Assembly (NCBI GenBank): GCA_045589695.1 | Contig: JAZNPP010000063.1 | Span: forward strand, 1-22,100 | Length of the DNA stretch: 22,100 bases | Source of the DNA: HGM04593 sp045589695 | GTDB taxonomy: Bacteria; Bacteroidota; Bacteroidia; Bacteroidales; Bacteroidaceae | Direction: 5' to 3' | In this document: positions 7,465 through 15,313 of the stretch, in pieces | Position numbering within the stretch: position 1 is the first letter of the stretch | Layout: every line of letters begins with the position of its first letter | Notes under the pieces: generated by a model | Told to the model about the DNA's origin: nothing | Database searches by the model: none | Seen by the model: the letters and a program-made list of their open reading frames with translations, nothing else | Program-made: the position numbers and the translations under genes

Positions 7465-7470
7465 ATGTAG

Positions 7471-8052
7471 TTATTTATTGTTGTTCAAGTAGTTATACAA
7501 TTTCAGGCATGCCCATGCGTCAGTTGCCGCGTAAAGTTTCTGCTTGTCGGTCAGCACGTCGTTTTCCCAATTGCTGAGCTGCTGGCTTTTTGATATGCGT
7601 TGCCCGAAAACTATTGCGAATATCTTCTGAAGACTCATCTCCTCTATGCCGAATTTCTTGACGAACTCCTGTATCTCAAGAAAGCCTGCGGCCTTGAACC
7701 TACGGCGTTTGCTGAGCGCCTGTATGTCGTCGTGGAGCGAAAGCCCTACTTTCGTTATCTGTTCGTTTTCGAGCAACGAAATGAGCGAGCCCGGCATATC
7801 TACCCTGTTAAGGCGTATAAGGAAACAGGTGTCGGCTGTTGAGAGCTGTATGAGCGATACTTGGTGATGCACTCCCTTGCGGAACGACGGGCGTGTCTCT
7901 GTGTCAAGGCCGAGAATCTTCTCTTTCTGCAACGCTTTGACTGCCTTGTCGGTCTCTTCCGGGGTATTTATGGTTATGATACGTCCGTCGAACAAGGCTG
8001 TAGGCATTTCGCTTATTTCGCTCTTTTCGATATGTGACCTGTACTTACTCAT
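7471..8052 (-). CDS. DEDDy 3'-5' exonuclease (RNase D/WRN-type)
   Basis: A 193-residue single-domain exonuclease. Motif I is LGLDTETRP with D50 and E52. Motif II is VGLSLHDDIQAL with D109. Motif III is LYAATDAWACLKLY with Y174 and D178, which makes it the DEDDy subtype. The stretch QLSNWENDVLTDKQ before motif III is also typical. There is no HRDC domain, so it is shorter than RNase D itself, and it is closer to the small WRN-like exonucleases of Bacteroidetes. I start at the ATG at 8050-8052: this overlaps the stop of DUF5063 in the arrangement ATGAGTAA, a coupled start, whereas the upstream extension to 8103 lies wholly within the DUF5063 gene. Substrate (RNA or DNA) is undetermined; a downstream rRNA methyltransferase hints at RNA. 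Confidence 0.9.
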   Translation of the reverse strand: MSKYRSHIEKSEISEMPTALFDGRIITINTPEETDKAVKALQKEKILGLDTETRPSFRKGVHHQVSLIQLSTADTCFLIRLNRVDMPGSLISLLENEQITKVGLSLHDDIQALSKRRRFKAAGFLEIQEFVKKFGIEEMSLQKIFAIVFGQRISKSQQLSNWENDVLTDKQKLYAATDAWACLKLYNYLNNNK

Positions 8053-8584
8053 TATCCTCTTCGTCGTCAAGGTTCGTGCTGTATCTGATATCGTGCAGGG
8101 CACGCAATGTGTTTACAAGCGTCTGTCCCCAATACTGTCGGAAGTGGCCGTTGCACTCTATTATGGCGTCGTGCATCGTTTCGTTTATTCCTAACTGGAA
8201 TAGGCAGACGAAATTTTTTACGTCCTGGTAGATGTCGGCAAGGTCTTCCGAAATGCTTTTTGTAACAGGGGTGTCGCTGTATTTCATCTCTGCGACAAAG
8301 ACGTCGAGGTAGCTGTCCTTGTCGGCAAGGAGATCGAATATTGTCATGCGAAGCACTTCGTAGCTGTCTTCGGTCACGAAATCTTCCATATCGTCATCGT
8401 TCAGTTTCTCCTCGTCGGGCAGCATTTGCGCTTTGATATAAAGCAACGGAAGCAACTTGAGCAATGTCTCGACGAACTCTTTGCGTGAATGTTGCCCTGT
8501 GCGTTCAAGGTAGGCGCAGAATTCGGCCGCTACTGTAACGAACTCAACTGTATTGCGCGAAAAAACTATGTCTTCTTTTTCCAT
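8045..8584 (-). CDS. DUF5063 domain protein
   Basis: A 179-residue, acidic, probably all-helical cytoplasmic protein with no signal peptide or membrane segment. The pattern EFVTVAAEFCAYLERTG then KLLPLLYIKAQMLP, and later DLADIYQDVKNFVCLFQLG with ALHDIRYS, matches the DUF5063 family as I know it. Its function has not been established. The C-terminal tail is strongly acidic (NLDDEEDNE). It is the first gene of the operon; its stop codon overlaps the exonuclease ATG by eight bases, so a joint role or co-regulation with the exonuclease is plausible, but that is inference. Confidence 0.85.
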   Translation of the reverse strand: MEKEDIVFSRNTVEFVTVAAEFCAYLERTGQHSRKEFVETLLKLLPLLYIKAQMLPDEEKLNDDDMEDFVTEDSYEVLRMTIFDLLADKDSYLDVFVAEMKYSDTPVTKSISEDLADIYQDVKNFVCLFQLGINETMHDAIIECNGHFRQYWGQTLVNTLRALHDIRYSTNLDDEEDNE

Positions 8585-8613
8585 GACTGCAGGTCGTGTT
8601 TTTTGTCCGGTTG

Positions 8614-8621
8614 CAAAGTTA
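8614..8621 (-). promoter_or_regulatory. Promoter -7 element of the DUF5063-exonuclease-RlmI operon
   Basis: On the minus strand this reads TAACTTTG followed by C, a full match to TAnnTTTG. The -33 region (about 8641-8645) is A/T rich but lacks TTTG. The start at 8584 lies about 25 bases past the predicted transcription start. Confidence 0.5.
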
Positions 8622-8653
8622 CAAAAAATAGCGGAGCTAATATTTAAATTTCG

Positions 8654-8751
8654 CTCGTTTTTTATTACCGTTCACCTTTCGGTGGAGCTAAATAATGCAC
8701 TCGCTGTAAAAAATTAAAGCAAGCTTTATTTTTTACTCGTTTTTTATTACC
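8654..8751 (+). repeat. 16-base direct repeat pair upstream of ftsK
   Basis: CTCGTTTTTTATTACC occurs at 8654-8669 and again at 8736-8751, 82 bases apart. Both copies end in TACC, and the right copy runs into the proposed ftsK -7 element. It may be a duplicated promoter region or paired binding sites. Confidence 0.6.
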
Positions 8752-8755
8752 TTCG
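8725..8755 (+). promoter_or_regulatory. Possible ftsK promoter
   Basis: TTTA (8725-8728), a 19-base gap, then TACCTTCG (8748-8755), one mismatch in each element against TTTG-N19-TAnnTTTG. The leader to the ATG at 8813 is about 50 bases. Confidence 0.45.
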
Positions 8756-8812
8756 CAGAGGTAAATTGCATGAAAAGCACTTTGTGCGTTCAAAAATACG
8801 AAATAAGACATT

Positions 8813-11251
8813 ATGGCCACATCTGAACATAAAAACAAGAATAAGAACAAGAAATCTACGTTCGCCTCTTTCGCTTACGCATGCCGTATGGCTGTCGATT
8901 TTTTCAAGGGACCGAACGTGCAGTTCGTCGCCGGGCTGCTGTGCTTGGCTTTTGCCATTTTCCTGTGCAGCTCGTTCGTCTCTTTTTTTGTTGCAGGCGG
9001 CAATGACTACTCTGTCGTTGAGGCTGCCGGTGATGCGGCGGTAAGCAACACCTCGGGCAGGGGCGGCGCTGTGGTCGCTGAATTTCTTATAAACAGCTGC
9101 TTCGGATGGGCTTCGCTGCTTATGGTTCCCGTGGTAGCGCTTGTGGCTTTGCGGCTTATGCGAATAGGGCATTTCGGGCTCGGCAAGTGGCTTGCGTACG
9201 GCTTTTTTGCTATGGCGTGGCTCTCGATACTGTTCTCGTTGGTGTTCGGCGAAATTCTTTCGACAAGCTATGTCTCGCCAGGCGGCGCTCATGGCGAGTT
9301 CATGAAGAATTTCTTTATCGATACGGTCGGAATTGTCGGTCTTGTGCTGCTTATTGTGGTATCGCTTCTGCTGTTCATGATACATGTGTCACGTAATACG
9401 ATAGAGTGGATAAAGAGATTGTTCTCGTTCAAGAAAAACTCTGAAAAGGAACCGGAAACTGACGCTGCTGCCGAGGAACCGATATCAGTTGTCGTGACAG
9501 CGGGCGAGGATGAAAAGATTGATGTCTCTGTAGTGGCGACGGAACTCATGGACGACGTTGCCGATGAAGAAGAGACCGCTGAAGGGTTCGGCGATGATGA
9601 GCTTGCCAAGAAGTTTGACGACAAATACAAGTCTTTGGGCAGCAGCGCTGAAAATGACGGCGCTGTGCTTGAAATGGAGGTCGAAAAGGCCGAAGGCGAC
9701 GAGGATATGGGCGGCGACATGCTTCGCCCCATAAATCCTAAGGATGAACTGAGCTATTACAAGCCGCCTACGATAGACCTGCTCGACGAGTATGAACAGT
9801 CTGTCCAAGCTATTGACAAGGAGGAACAGGCCGCCAATGCAAACAAGATAGTCGAGGTGCTCAAGAATTTCGGTATAGACATCAGTTCGATAAAGGCTAC
9901 GGTCGGCCCTACAATCACTCTTTATGAGATAACTCCTGCGCCGGGCGTGAGAATATCGAAAATCAGAAATCTCGAAGATGATATAGCTATGAGCCTGTCG
10001 GCTCTTTGCATACGTATCGTAGCCCCGATGCCCGGTAAGGGCACAATAGGCATTGAAGTGCCTAATGCGCGCAAGCAGATAGTGCCTATGGCGTCGTTGC
10101 TGAACAGCCGCAAATATAAGGAGACGGAAATGGCTCTGCCTCTCGCGCTCGGAAAGACCATCTCTAACGAGGTTTACATGGTGGATATGGCGAAGATGCC
10201 TCACTTGCTTGTCGCCGGCGCTACGGGTATGGGTAAGTCGGTAGGACTGAACGCAATAATAACTTCGTTGCTGTTCAAGATGCACCCGGCATACCTGAAA
10301 TTCGTGATGGTAGACCCGAAAATGGTGGAATTGAGCCTTTACAGCGTGCTTGAAAAGCATTTCCTCGCGAAGCTCGAAGGCGAGGACGAACCCATCATTA
10401 CCGACGTGAATAAGGTGGTGCGTACTTTGAAGTCTCTATGCGTTGAAATGGACAACCGTTATCGTCTGTTGCAGATGGCGTCGGTGCGTTCGGTGGAGGA
10501 GTATAACAAAAAGTATTTGAACAAGGAACTGCTTCCTACTAAAGGACACCGCTTCATGCCGTACATAGTCGTGGTGATTGACGAGTACGGCGACCTTATG
10601 ATGACTGCGGGGCGTGAGGTGGAACAGCCTATCGCGCGCATTGCCCAAAAGGCCCGTGCGGTGGGCATTCATATGATTATCGCGACTCAGCGTCCTACAA
10701 CGAATATCATTACAGGTACTATCAAGGCGAACTTCCCTGCACGCATGGCGTTCCGTGTCATCTCTGCCATTGACTCGCGTACTATACTTGACCGTTCGGG
10801 GGCAAATCAGCTCCAGGGACGTGGCGACATGCTATTCCTTGCCGGCAACGACCCTGTCCGTGTGCAGTGCGCTCTTGTGGAAACGAAAGAGGTGGAGCGT
10901 GTATGCGCTCATATAGCAAAGCAGCAGGGGTATCAGACTGCTTATATCTTGCCGGAGCCTGACGAATCGTTCGACGTGAGCGGCGAGGGAGGCGGCTCTG
11001 TCCGTGGCGAGATATCGTCCGACAAGCTCGACCCGTTGTTCGCCGAAGCGGCCCGTATGGTGGTGCTTGCCCAGCACGGTTCGACATCGCTCATACAGCG
11101 TAAACTGAACATCGGCTTCAACAGGGCCGGACGCATTATGGACCAGCTCTGCCAGACAGGCATAGTGGGTGAGCAGGAAGGCAGCAAGCCTCGACAGGTT
11201 TTATGCTCCGACGAGACCGACCTTGAATTCCGTCTTAAGTCATTGCTTTAG
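8813..11251 (+). CDS. ftsK: DNA translocase FtsK/SpoIIIE
   Basis: An 812-residue septal DNA pump that clears chromosome termini during division and activates dimer resolution. The N-terminus has a Lys/Asn-rich start and about four membrane helices (residues about 37-62, 98-116, 126-146, 172-192). An acidic linker of roughly 110 residues follows (about 205-315), shorter than in E. coli FtsK. The alpha domain runs from about 320. The RecA-like beta domain has Walker A GATGMGKS (469-476) and Walker B YIVVVIDEYGDLMM with D590/E591, followed by IIATQRPTTNIITG. The C-terminal gamma winged helix (about 738-800) contains VVLAQHGSTSLIQRKLNIGF and NRAGRIMDQL, the part that reads KOPS-like polarity sites. 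The Walker A x-position Met is unusual but tolerated by the motif. LolA-like and trxB genes follow closely. Confidence 0.97.
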   Translation: MATSEHKNKNKNKKSTFASFAYACRMAVDFFKGPNVQFVAGLLCLAFAIFLCSSFVSFFVAGGNDYSVVEAAGDAAVSNTSGRGGAVVAEFLINSCFGWASLLMVPVVALVALRLMRIGHFGLGKWLAYGFFAMAWLSILFSLVFGEILSTSYVSPGGAHGEFMKNFFIDTVGIVGLVLLIVVSLLLFMIHVSRNTIEWIKRLFSFKKNSEKEPETDAAAEEPISVVVTAGEDEKIDVSVVATELMDDVADEEETAEGFGDDELAKKFDDKYKSLGSSAENDGAVLEMEVEKAEGDEDMGGDMLRPINPKDELSYYKPPTIDLLDEYEQSVQAIDKEEQAANANKIVEVLKNFGIDISSIKATVGPTITLYEITPAPGVRISKIRNLEDDIAMSLSALCIRIVAPMPGKGTIGIEVPNARKQIVPMASLLNSRKYKETEMALPLALGKTISNEVYMVDMAKMPHLLVAGATGMGKSVGLNAIITSLLFKMHPAYLKFVMVDPKMVELSLYSVLEKHFLAKLEGEDEPIITDVNKVVRTLKSLCVEMDNRYRLLQMASVRSVEEYNKKYLNKELLPTKGHRFMPYIVVVIDEYGDLMMTAGREVEQPIARIAQKARAVGIHMIIATQRPTTNIITGTIKANFPARMAFRVISAIDSRTILDRSGANQLQGRGDMLFLAGNDPVRVQCALVETKEVERVCAHIAKQQGYQTAYILPEPDESFDVSGEGGGSVRGEISSDKLDPLFAEAARMVVLAQHGSTSLIQRKLNIGFNRAGRIMDQLCQTGIVGEQEGSKPRQVLCSDETDLEFRLKSLL

Positions 11252-11265
11252 TAAAGATATTCATC

Positions 11266-11889
11266 ATGATGAGAAACGCTGTAATTTTTTTGTTGTTGAT
11301 ATTGCCTGCATGCTTGCCGGCGCAGCAGGGTGACGCCGACATTCTGCTCGGAAAGGCTATCGCTGCGATGAAAGCCGATGCGGCTGTACGGATGGACTAT
11401 ATATATAATGTGTATGACGAGGATAATGATATCGTTCAGAGCGACAAAGGCGTCATGAAACTCGACGGCGACAAGTATGCGCTTCTGATGGACAATATGA
11501 AGGTGTGGTGCGACGGCTCCGTGCAGTGGTGCTACATGAAGGAGATTGACGAGATATATATTACTGACGCTTCGTCGGACGAGGCGCAGAGCCTCTCGCC
11601 GTTGAGCGTAATGGAACATTATCGGGAAAACAGCACGAAATCGTTGGAAAGGCAAGGCGGGGTCGATGTTGTCTCCCTTAAGCCTGTTCAGGACGGCCAG
11701 GTGTCAAAAGTGGAACTCTTTTTTGACAGCAAGAATATACGCCTTAAGGCCATGTATGTATATATGAACGGGTTGGGATGTGTCGAGGCGCTGCTCGAAA
11801 AATATACGCCGTCGTGCAATTTCGAGGCGGCCAGCTATGAGTGCCCTGTAAAGGAACTGCCCGGAGCGGAAATTGTTGATATGAGATAA
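11266..11889 (+). CDS. LolA-like periplasmic lipoprotein-carrier-like protein
   Basis: A 207-residue exported protein. MMRNAVIFLLLILPACLPAQ is a signal peptide, probably cleaved by signal peptidase I near AQQ; PAC could also be read as a weak lipobox. The mature part is beta rich, with GVMKLDGDKYALLMDNMKVW, then CDGSVQWCYMKEIDEIYITD and SLSPLSVMEHYREN. This follows the half-barrel LolA/LolB-like repeat of 'hydrophobic strand, ligand cavity' and the pattern of Bacteroidetes LolA-like proteins encoded after ftsK. The likely role is chaperoning lipoproteins across the periplasm, inferred from family. It starts 14 bases after the ftsK stop and lies 22 bases before trxB. A second in-frame ATG (11269) makes the exact start ambiguous by one residue. 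Confidence 0.85.
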   Translation: MMRNAVIFLLLILPACLPAQQGDADILLGKAIAAMKADAAVRMDYIYNVYDEDNDIVQSDKGVMKLDGDKYALLMDNMKVWCDGSVQWCYMKEIDEIYITDASSDEAQSLSPLSVMEHYRENSTKSLERQGGVDVVSLKPVQDGQVSKVELFFDSKNIRLKAMYVYMNGLGCVEALLEKYTPSCNFEAASYECPVKELPGAEIVDMR

Positions 11890-11911
11890 ACTAAGTTAAA
11901 ATTATAATGTT

Positions 11912-12853
11912 ATGAATGTGAACAAAACAAAATGTTTGGTTATCGGTTCCGGCCCAGCCGGTTATACCGCGGCGATTTATGCGTCACGTGCTAATCTTTC
12001 TCCAATTCTCGTCGAGGGCATGCAGCCCGGCGGTCAGCTTACGCAGACGACGGTGATTGAGAACTTCCCGGGCTTCCCGCACGGAATTACAGGTCCCGAA
12101 CTCATGGAGAATATGCGTCAGCAGGCTGTCAATGTGGGCGCGGAGGTGCGTTCCGGCAGCGTGGTGAGCGTTGATTTCGAAGAACTTCCTTATAAGGCTA
12201 CTCTTGATGACGGTACTGTTCTTGAGGCTGAAACCGTAATCGTAGCTACAGGAGCGGCTGCTAAATATCTCGGCCTTGCCGACGAAATAAAATATCAAGG
12301 CATGGGCGTGAGCGCATGCGCTACATGCGACGGTTTCTTCTACCGCAAGAAAATTGTCGCTGTAGTCGGAGGCGGCGACACGGCGTGTGAAGAGGCGAAC
12401 TATCTTGCTTCGCTTGCCGCGAAGGTTTATCTTATCGTGCGTAAGCCGTTCCTGCGCGCGTCAAAGGCTATGCAGGACAGGACTCTTGCCAATCCTAAGA
12501 TTGAAGTGCTTTTCGAACACAACACCGAAGGCCTTTTCGGTGAGGACGGAGTAGAGGGTATACATCTTGTTTCACGTCAGGGACAGCCCGACGAGAAGCA
12601 TTACGACCTCGCTATCGACGGCTTCTTCCTCGCTATCGGCCACAAACCGAATTCGGATATATTCAAGAAGTATCTTAAGACCGATGAGACGGGCTACTTT
12701 GTTCCCGCCGACGGCAGCGGTGTAAAGACGCTCGTTCCGGGCGTTTTCGTTGCCGGCGACGTTGCCGACCCGCATTATCGTCAGGCTATCAATGCGGCTG
12801 CAAGCGGATGCCGTGCGGCTATGGAAGCGGAGCGTTACTTGTCGCATAAGTGA
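11912..12853 (+). CDS. trxB: Thioredoxin-disulfide reductase
   Basis: A 313-residue low-molecular-weight flavoprotein that uses NADPH to reduce thioredoxin. The FAD site is CLVIGSGPAGYTAAIYASR (8-26). The redox-active pair is C136/C139 in ACATCDGFFYRKK. The NADPH loop is VVGGGDTACEEANYLA (151-166), with VRKPFLRASKAM in place of the common HRR form. The C-terminal FAD segment is VFVAGDVADPHYRQAINAA, the usual family ending. Length and motif order are standard. It follows the LolA-like gene by 22 bases and is probably the last gene of the ftsK transcript. Confidence 0.97.
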   Translation: MNVNKTKCLVIGSGPAGYTAAIYASRANLSPILVEGMQPGGQLTQTTVIENFPGFPHGITGPELMENMRQQAVNVGAEVRSGSVVSVDFEELPYKATLDDGTVLEAETVIVATGAAAKYLGLADEIKYQGMGVSACATCDGFFYRKKIVAVVGGGDTACEEANYLASLAAKVYLIVRKPFLRASKAMQDRTLANPKIEVLFEHNTEGLFGEDGVEGIHLVSRQGQPDEKHYDLAIDGFFLAIGHKPNSDIFKKYLKTDETGYFVPADGSGVKTLVPGVFVAGDVADPHYRQAINAAASGCRAAMEAERYLSHK

Positions 12854-12913
12854 TAGCTGAAGCGGAAAATGTAGCAAAGAGGGAGCGTTTTTGAAAGTTT
12901 TTCTGTTAAAAGC

Positions 12914-12944
12914 TTTCCTGTGTGCGAAAAGTTTCCTATCTTTG
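12914..12944 (+). promoter_or_regulatory. Promoter of rplU-rpmA
   Basis: TTTC (12914-12917), exactly 19 bases, then TATCTTTG followed by C (12937-12944); the -7 element is a perfect match. The start codon is at 13031, leaving a leader of about 80 bases that is GC richer than other leaders here and could fold, though I see no stem longer than about four pairs. Confidence 0.68.
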
Positions 12945-13030
12945 CACCCGGTTTAGTCCGTAGGGGTTGGAGAAGACGGTCTCACGAAGAGAACGCACCT
13001 CGCGGAATTCACAATAAAAGCGATAAATAA

Positions 13031-13420
13031 ATGTACGCAATTGTTGAGATTAACGGACAGCAGTTCAAGGCTGAGGCCGGCAAGAAGCTGTTCGTGCACC
13101 ACATCAAGGGTGCGCAGAACGACACGACAGTGGAATTTGACCGCGTGTTGCTGTTGGATAAGGAAGGTGCTGTAACTGTAGGCGCTCCTACAGTAGAAGG
13201 TGCAAAGGTGGTTTGCTATATTGGCAATGTTCGTGAAATGAAGATTGTTCGCAAGTCTAAGGACGGTCAGAACATCGTTACAACACGTACAATCGACCCG
13301 ACATTGGTTAAGGGCGACAAGGTGTTGGTATTCCACAAGCGTCGTCGTAAAGGCTACCGCAAGCTGAACGGCCATCGTCAGCAGTTTACAGAGTTAGTAG
13401 TAAAAGAAATTATCGGTTAA
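13031..13420 (+). CDS. rplU: 50S ribosomal protein L21 with an internal extension
   Basis: L21 binds 23S rRNA in the large subunit. The ends match the family exactly: MYAIVEINGQQFKAEAGKKL at the start, VTVGAPTVEGAKVV (48-61), and VKGDKVLVFHKRRRKGYRKL (93-112) with NGHRQQFTE near the end. The protein has 129 residues, while most bacterial L21 proteins have about 103-105. The difference is one block at about residues 63-90 (YIGNVREMKIVRKSKDGQ, then NIVTTRTIDPTL) between two segments that normally adjoin. The frame is uninterrupted and the codon style matches the neighbours, so a true insertion and not a frameshift is the simpler reading. Cotranscribed with rpmA, 17 bases on, which is the usual gene pair. 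Confidence 0.95.
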   Translation: MYAIVEINGQQFKAEAGKKLFVHHIKGAQNDTTVEFDRVLLLDKEGAVTVGAPTVEGAKVVCYIGNVREMKIVRKSKDGQNIVTTRTIDPTLVKGDKVLVFHKRRRKGYRKLNGHRQQFTELVVKEIIG

Positions 13421-13437
13421 TTTAAAGTTTAAGTATT

Positions 13438-13704
13438 ATGGCACATAAAAAAGGTGTTGGTAGTTCAAAGAACGGCCGTGAGTCAGCAAGTCAAAGACTT
13501 GGTGTAAAGATTTGGGGTGGCCAGGTATGCAAAGCCGGTAATATCATCGTTCGTCAGCGTGGTACGGTACACAATCCCGGTGCAAATATCGGTATGGGCA
13601 GTGACCACACTCTCTACGCTTTGGTAGACGGCGTTGTAACTTTCAAGCGTGGCAAAAAAGACAGAAGCTACGTTTCTGTTACTCCTATCGCTGAGAAGAA
13701 CTGA
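13438..13704 (+). CDS. rpmA: 50S ribosomal protein L27
   Basis: An 88-residue protein whose N-terminal tail reaches the peptidyl-transferase centre. MAHKKGVGSSKNGRESASQR and LGVKIWGGQ, then VRQRGTVHNPGANIGMGSDH, are diagnostic. The tail begins directly at MAHKKG, without the cleavable extension seen in Staphylococcus and some other Firmicutes. It pairs with rplU and ends at a strong intrinsic terminator. Confidence 0.98.
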   Translation: MAHKKGVGSSKNGRESASQRLGVKIWGGQVCKAGNIIVRQRGTVHNPGANIGMGSDHTLYALVDGVVTFKRGKKDRSYVSVTPIAEKN

Positions 13705-13726
13705 TAGTTCTTGTCATGGCAGATTT

Positions 13727-13762
13727 GAGGCGATTCCGTTTGGAGTTGCCTCTTTTTCTTTT
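13727..13762 (+). terminator. Intrinsic terminator of rplU-rpmA
   Basis: GAGGCGATTCC, loop GTTT, GGAGTTGCCTC makes an 11-base-pair stem with two G-U pairs. It is followed at once by TTTTTCTTTT. It lies 22 bases after the rpmA stop. Confidence 0.9.
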
Positions 13763-13832
13763 ATTGCTGATTATTTGCTGCTTTAATGCGCAATTTTTTG
13801 ATAATTTGCTGTTAATTATTTGAAAAAAGTTG

Positions 13833-13840
13833 TAATTTTG
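13833..13840 (+). promoter_or_regulatory. Promoter -7 element of serS
   Basis: TAATTTTG matches TAnnTTTG. The -33 position is A/T rich without a clear TTTG. The leader to the ATG at 13908 is about 60 bases. Confidence 0.5.
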
Positions 13841-13907
13841 TAAAATACGGGGTGTTCTTTATGATACGCTTCGGCTTTATTGGAAAACTACTAAAAACGA
13901 TAATAAT

Positions 13908-15182
13908 ATGCTAACACTTAAAGTTATCAGCCAAGAGACTGAAAAAGTACTGAAAGGACTTGAGAAAAAGCATTTCAAGAATGCTGAAGAGACAATTGAA
14001 AAGGTGTTGTTGCTCGACAAAGAGCGCCGTGCCGCACAACAGGAACTCGACAATATCCTTTCGCAGAATAAGCAATTGGCTGCTAAGATCGGCCAGCTTA
14101 TGAAAGCTCAGGCTATTGACGAGGCCAATGAGGTAAAAGCAGAGGTGGCTTCGTTGAAAGATAAGGCTAAGGAACTTCAGGACAAGATGGATGAGGCTAC
14201 AGCCAATATGAACCAGGTACTATACACAATTCCTAATATACCTTACGACGAGGTGCCCGAAGGCGCCGTAGCGGAAGACAACGTGGTAGAGAAGACTGGC
14301 GGCACAGAAACAGTGCTTCCCGAAAATGCTCTTCCTCACTGGGAACTCGCTAAAAAATACGACCTTATCGACTTTGACCTCGGCGTAAAGATAACAGGAG
14401 CCGGTTTCCCTGTATACAAAGGCAAGGGCGCTCAGTTGCAGCGCGCATTGATAAACTTCTTCCTTGACGAGGCACGCAAGGCCGGTTACATCGAGATAAT
14501 GCCTCCTACAGTAGTGAACGCTGCATCAGGCTTCGGTACAGGACAGCTGCCCGACAAAGAGGGACAGATGTATCATTGCGACCTTGACGACCTTTATCTT
14601 ATCCCCACGGCAGAGGTGCCTGTTACAAACATCTATCGTGACGTAATTCTTGACGAGAAGCAGCTTCCTATCAAAAACTGCGCATATACGCAATGTTTCC
14701 GTCGCGAGGCCGGTTCATACGGAAAGGATGTTCGAGGCCTAAACCGCCTGCACGAGTTCTCAAAAGTTGAAATTGTACGCATAGACACTCCCGAACACAG
14801 CAAGGAGTCGCACAAGGAGATGCTCGAACATGTCGAAGGGCTTTTGAAGAAGCTTGAACTTCCTTACCGCATACTCCGTCTTTGTGGCGGCGACATGAGT
14901 TTTACTGCGGCCCTTTGTTTCGACTTTGAAGTTTACTCCGAGGCGCAGCAGCGTTGGCTTGAGGTAAGTTCTGTTTCTAACTTCGATAACTATCAGGCTA
15001 ACCGTCTGAAGTGCCGTTACCGCACTGCGGAAAAGAAAACCGAACTGTGCCACACTCTTAACGGCTCGGCTCTTGCTCTTCCCCGTATTGTGGCTGCTCT
15101 TCTTGAGAATAACCAGACTCCAGAGGGTATTCGTATTCCGAAGGCGTTGGTGCCGTATTGCGGGTTTGATATCATAGACTGA
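13908..15182 (+). CDS. serS: Seryl-tRNA synthetase
   Basis: A 424-residue class II aminoacyl-tRNA synthetase charging tRNA-Ser (and tRNA-Sec where present). The N-terminal long antiparallel coiled coil spans about 28-105, with heptad-like LLLDKERRAAQQELDNIL. The catalytic core has the serine-binding TAE (234-236), motif 2 FRREAGSYGKDVRGLNRLHE (264-283), and motif 3 NGSALALPRIVAALLENNQ (385-403). These are intact and the length is normal. It has its own promoter, is separated from rpmA by a terminator and is followed by a gap without genes. Confidence 0.98.
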   Translation: MLTLKVISQETEKVLKGLEKKHFKNAEETIEKVLLLDKERRAAQQELDNILSQNKQLAAKIGQLMKAQAIDEANEVKAEVASLKDKAKELQDKMDEATANMNQVLYTIPNIPYDEVPEGAVAEDNVVEKTGGTETVLPENALPHWELAKKYDLIDFDLGVKITGAGFPVYKGKGAQLQRALINFFLDEARKAGYIEIMPPTVVNAASGFGTGQLPDKEGQMYHCDLDDLYLIPTAEVPVTNIYRDVILDEKQLPIKNCAYTQCFRREAGSYGKDVRGLNRLHEFSKVEIVRIDTPEHSKESHKEMLEHVEGLLKKLELPYRILRLCGGDMSFTAALCFDFEVYSEAQQRWLEVSSVSNFDNYQANRLKCRYRTAEKKTELCHTLNGSALALPRIVAALLENNQTPEGIRIPKALVPYCGFDIID

Positions 15183-15212
15183 TAAGAGTCTTTTAAAAGT
15201 TCTCTAAAAAGG

Positions 15213-15298
15213 CATCTGCGGCGTTACGCTTGTTTTTGTAAAAAGTCATTTATGTTTACTAAACTCCCTTTTTCAAAAACTTCGCAATGCTTAAGATG
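15213..15298. repeat. Imperfect large inverted repeat in the serS-nfn gap
   Basis: The gap from 15183 to 15398 has no gene. CATCT (15213-15217) faces AGATG (15294-15298); GTTTTTG (15232-15238) faces CAAAAAC (15274-15280); AAAAAG (15240-15245) faces CTTTTT (15268-15273). The flanks CGTTACG and CGCAATG are partly complementary as well. The whole could form an interrupted stem-loop of about 86 bases, and might be a serS terminator or a degenerate mobile repeat. Confidence 0.45.
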
Positions 15299-15313
15299 AC
15301 AAAAACAAAAATC

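Noticed and set aside
8053..8103. 17-residue N-terminal extension of the DEDDy exonuclease
   Set aside because: It lies wholly inside the DUF5063 coding sequence; the coupled ATG at 8052 is the simpler start.
10217..10240. Met in the FtsK Walker A (GATGMGKS) as a defect
   Set aside because: The position is one of the variable x residues of GxxxxGK[ST]; the essential Gly, Lys and Ser are present, so no loss of function is implied.
9485..10360. 291-residue minus-strand frame opposite ftsK
   Set aside because: A shadow frame, rich in His, Arg and Tyr as expected for the antisense of an FtsK gene, with no recognisable domain.
12945..13030. Structured ribosomal-protein leader before rplU
   Set aside because: An 80-base leader exists, but I found no stem longer than about four pairs by eye, so an autoregulatory RNA is not claimed.
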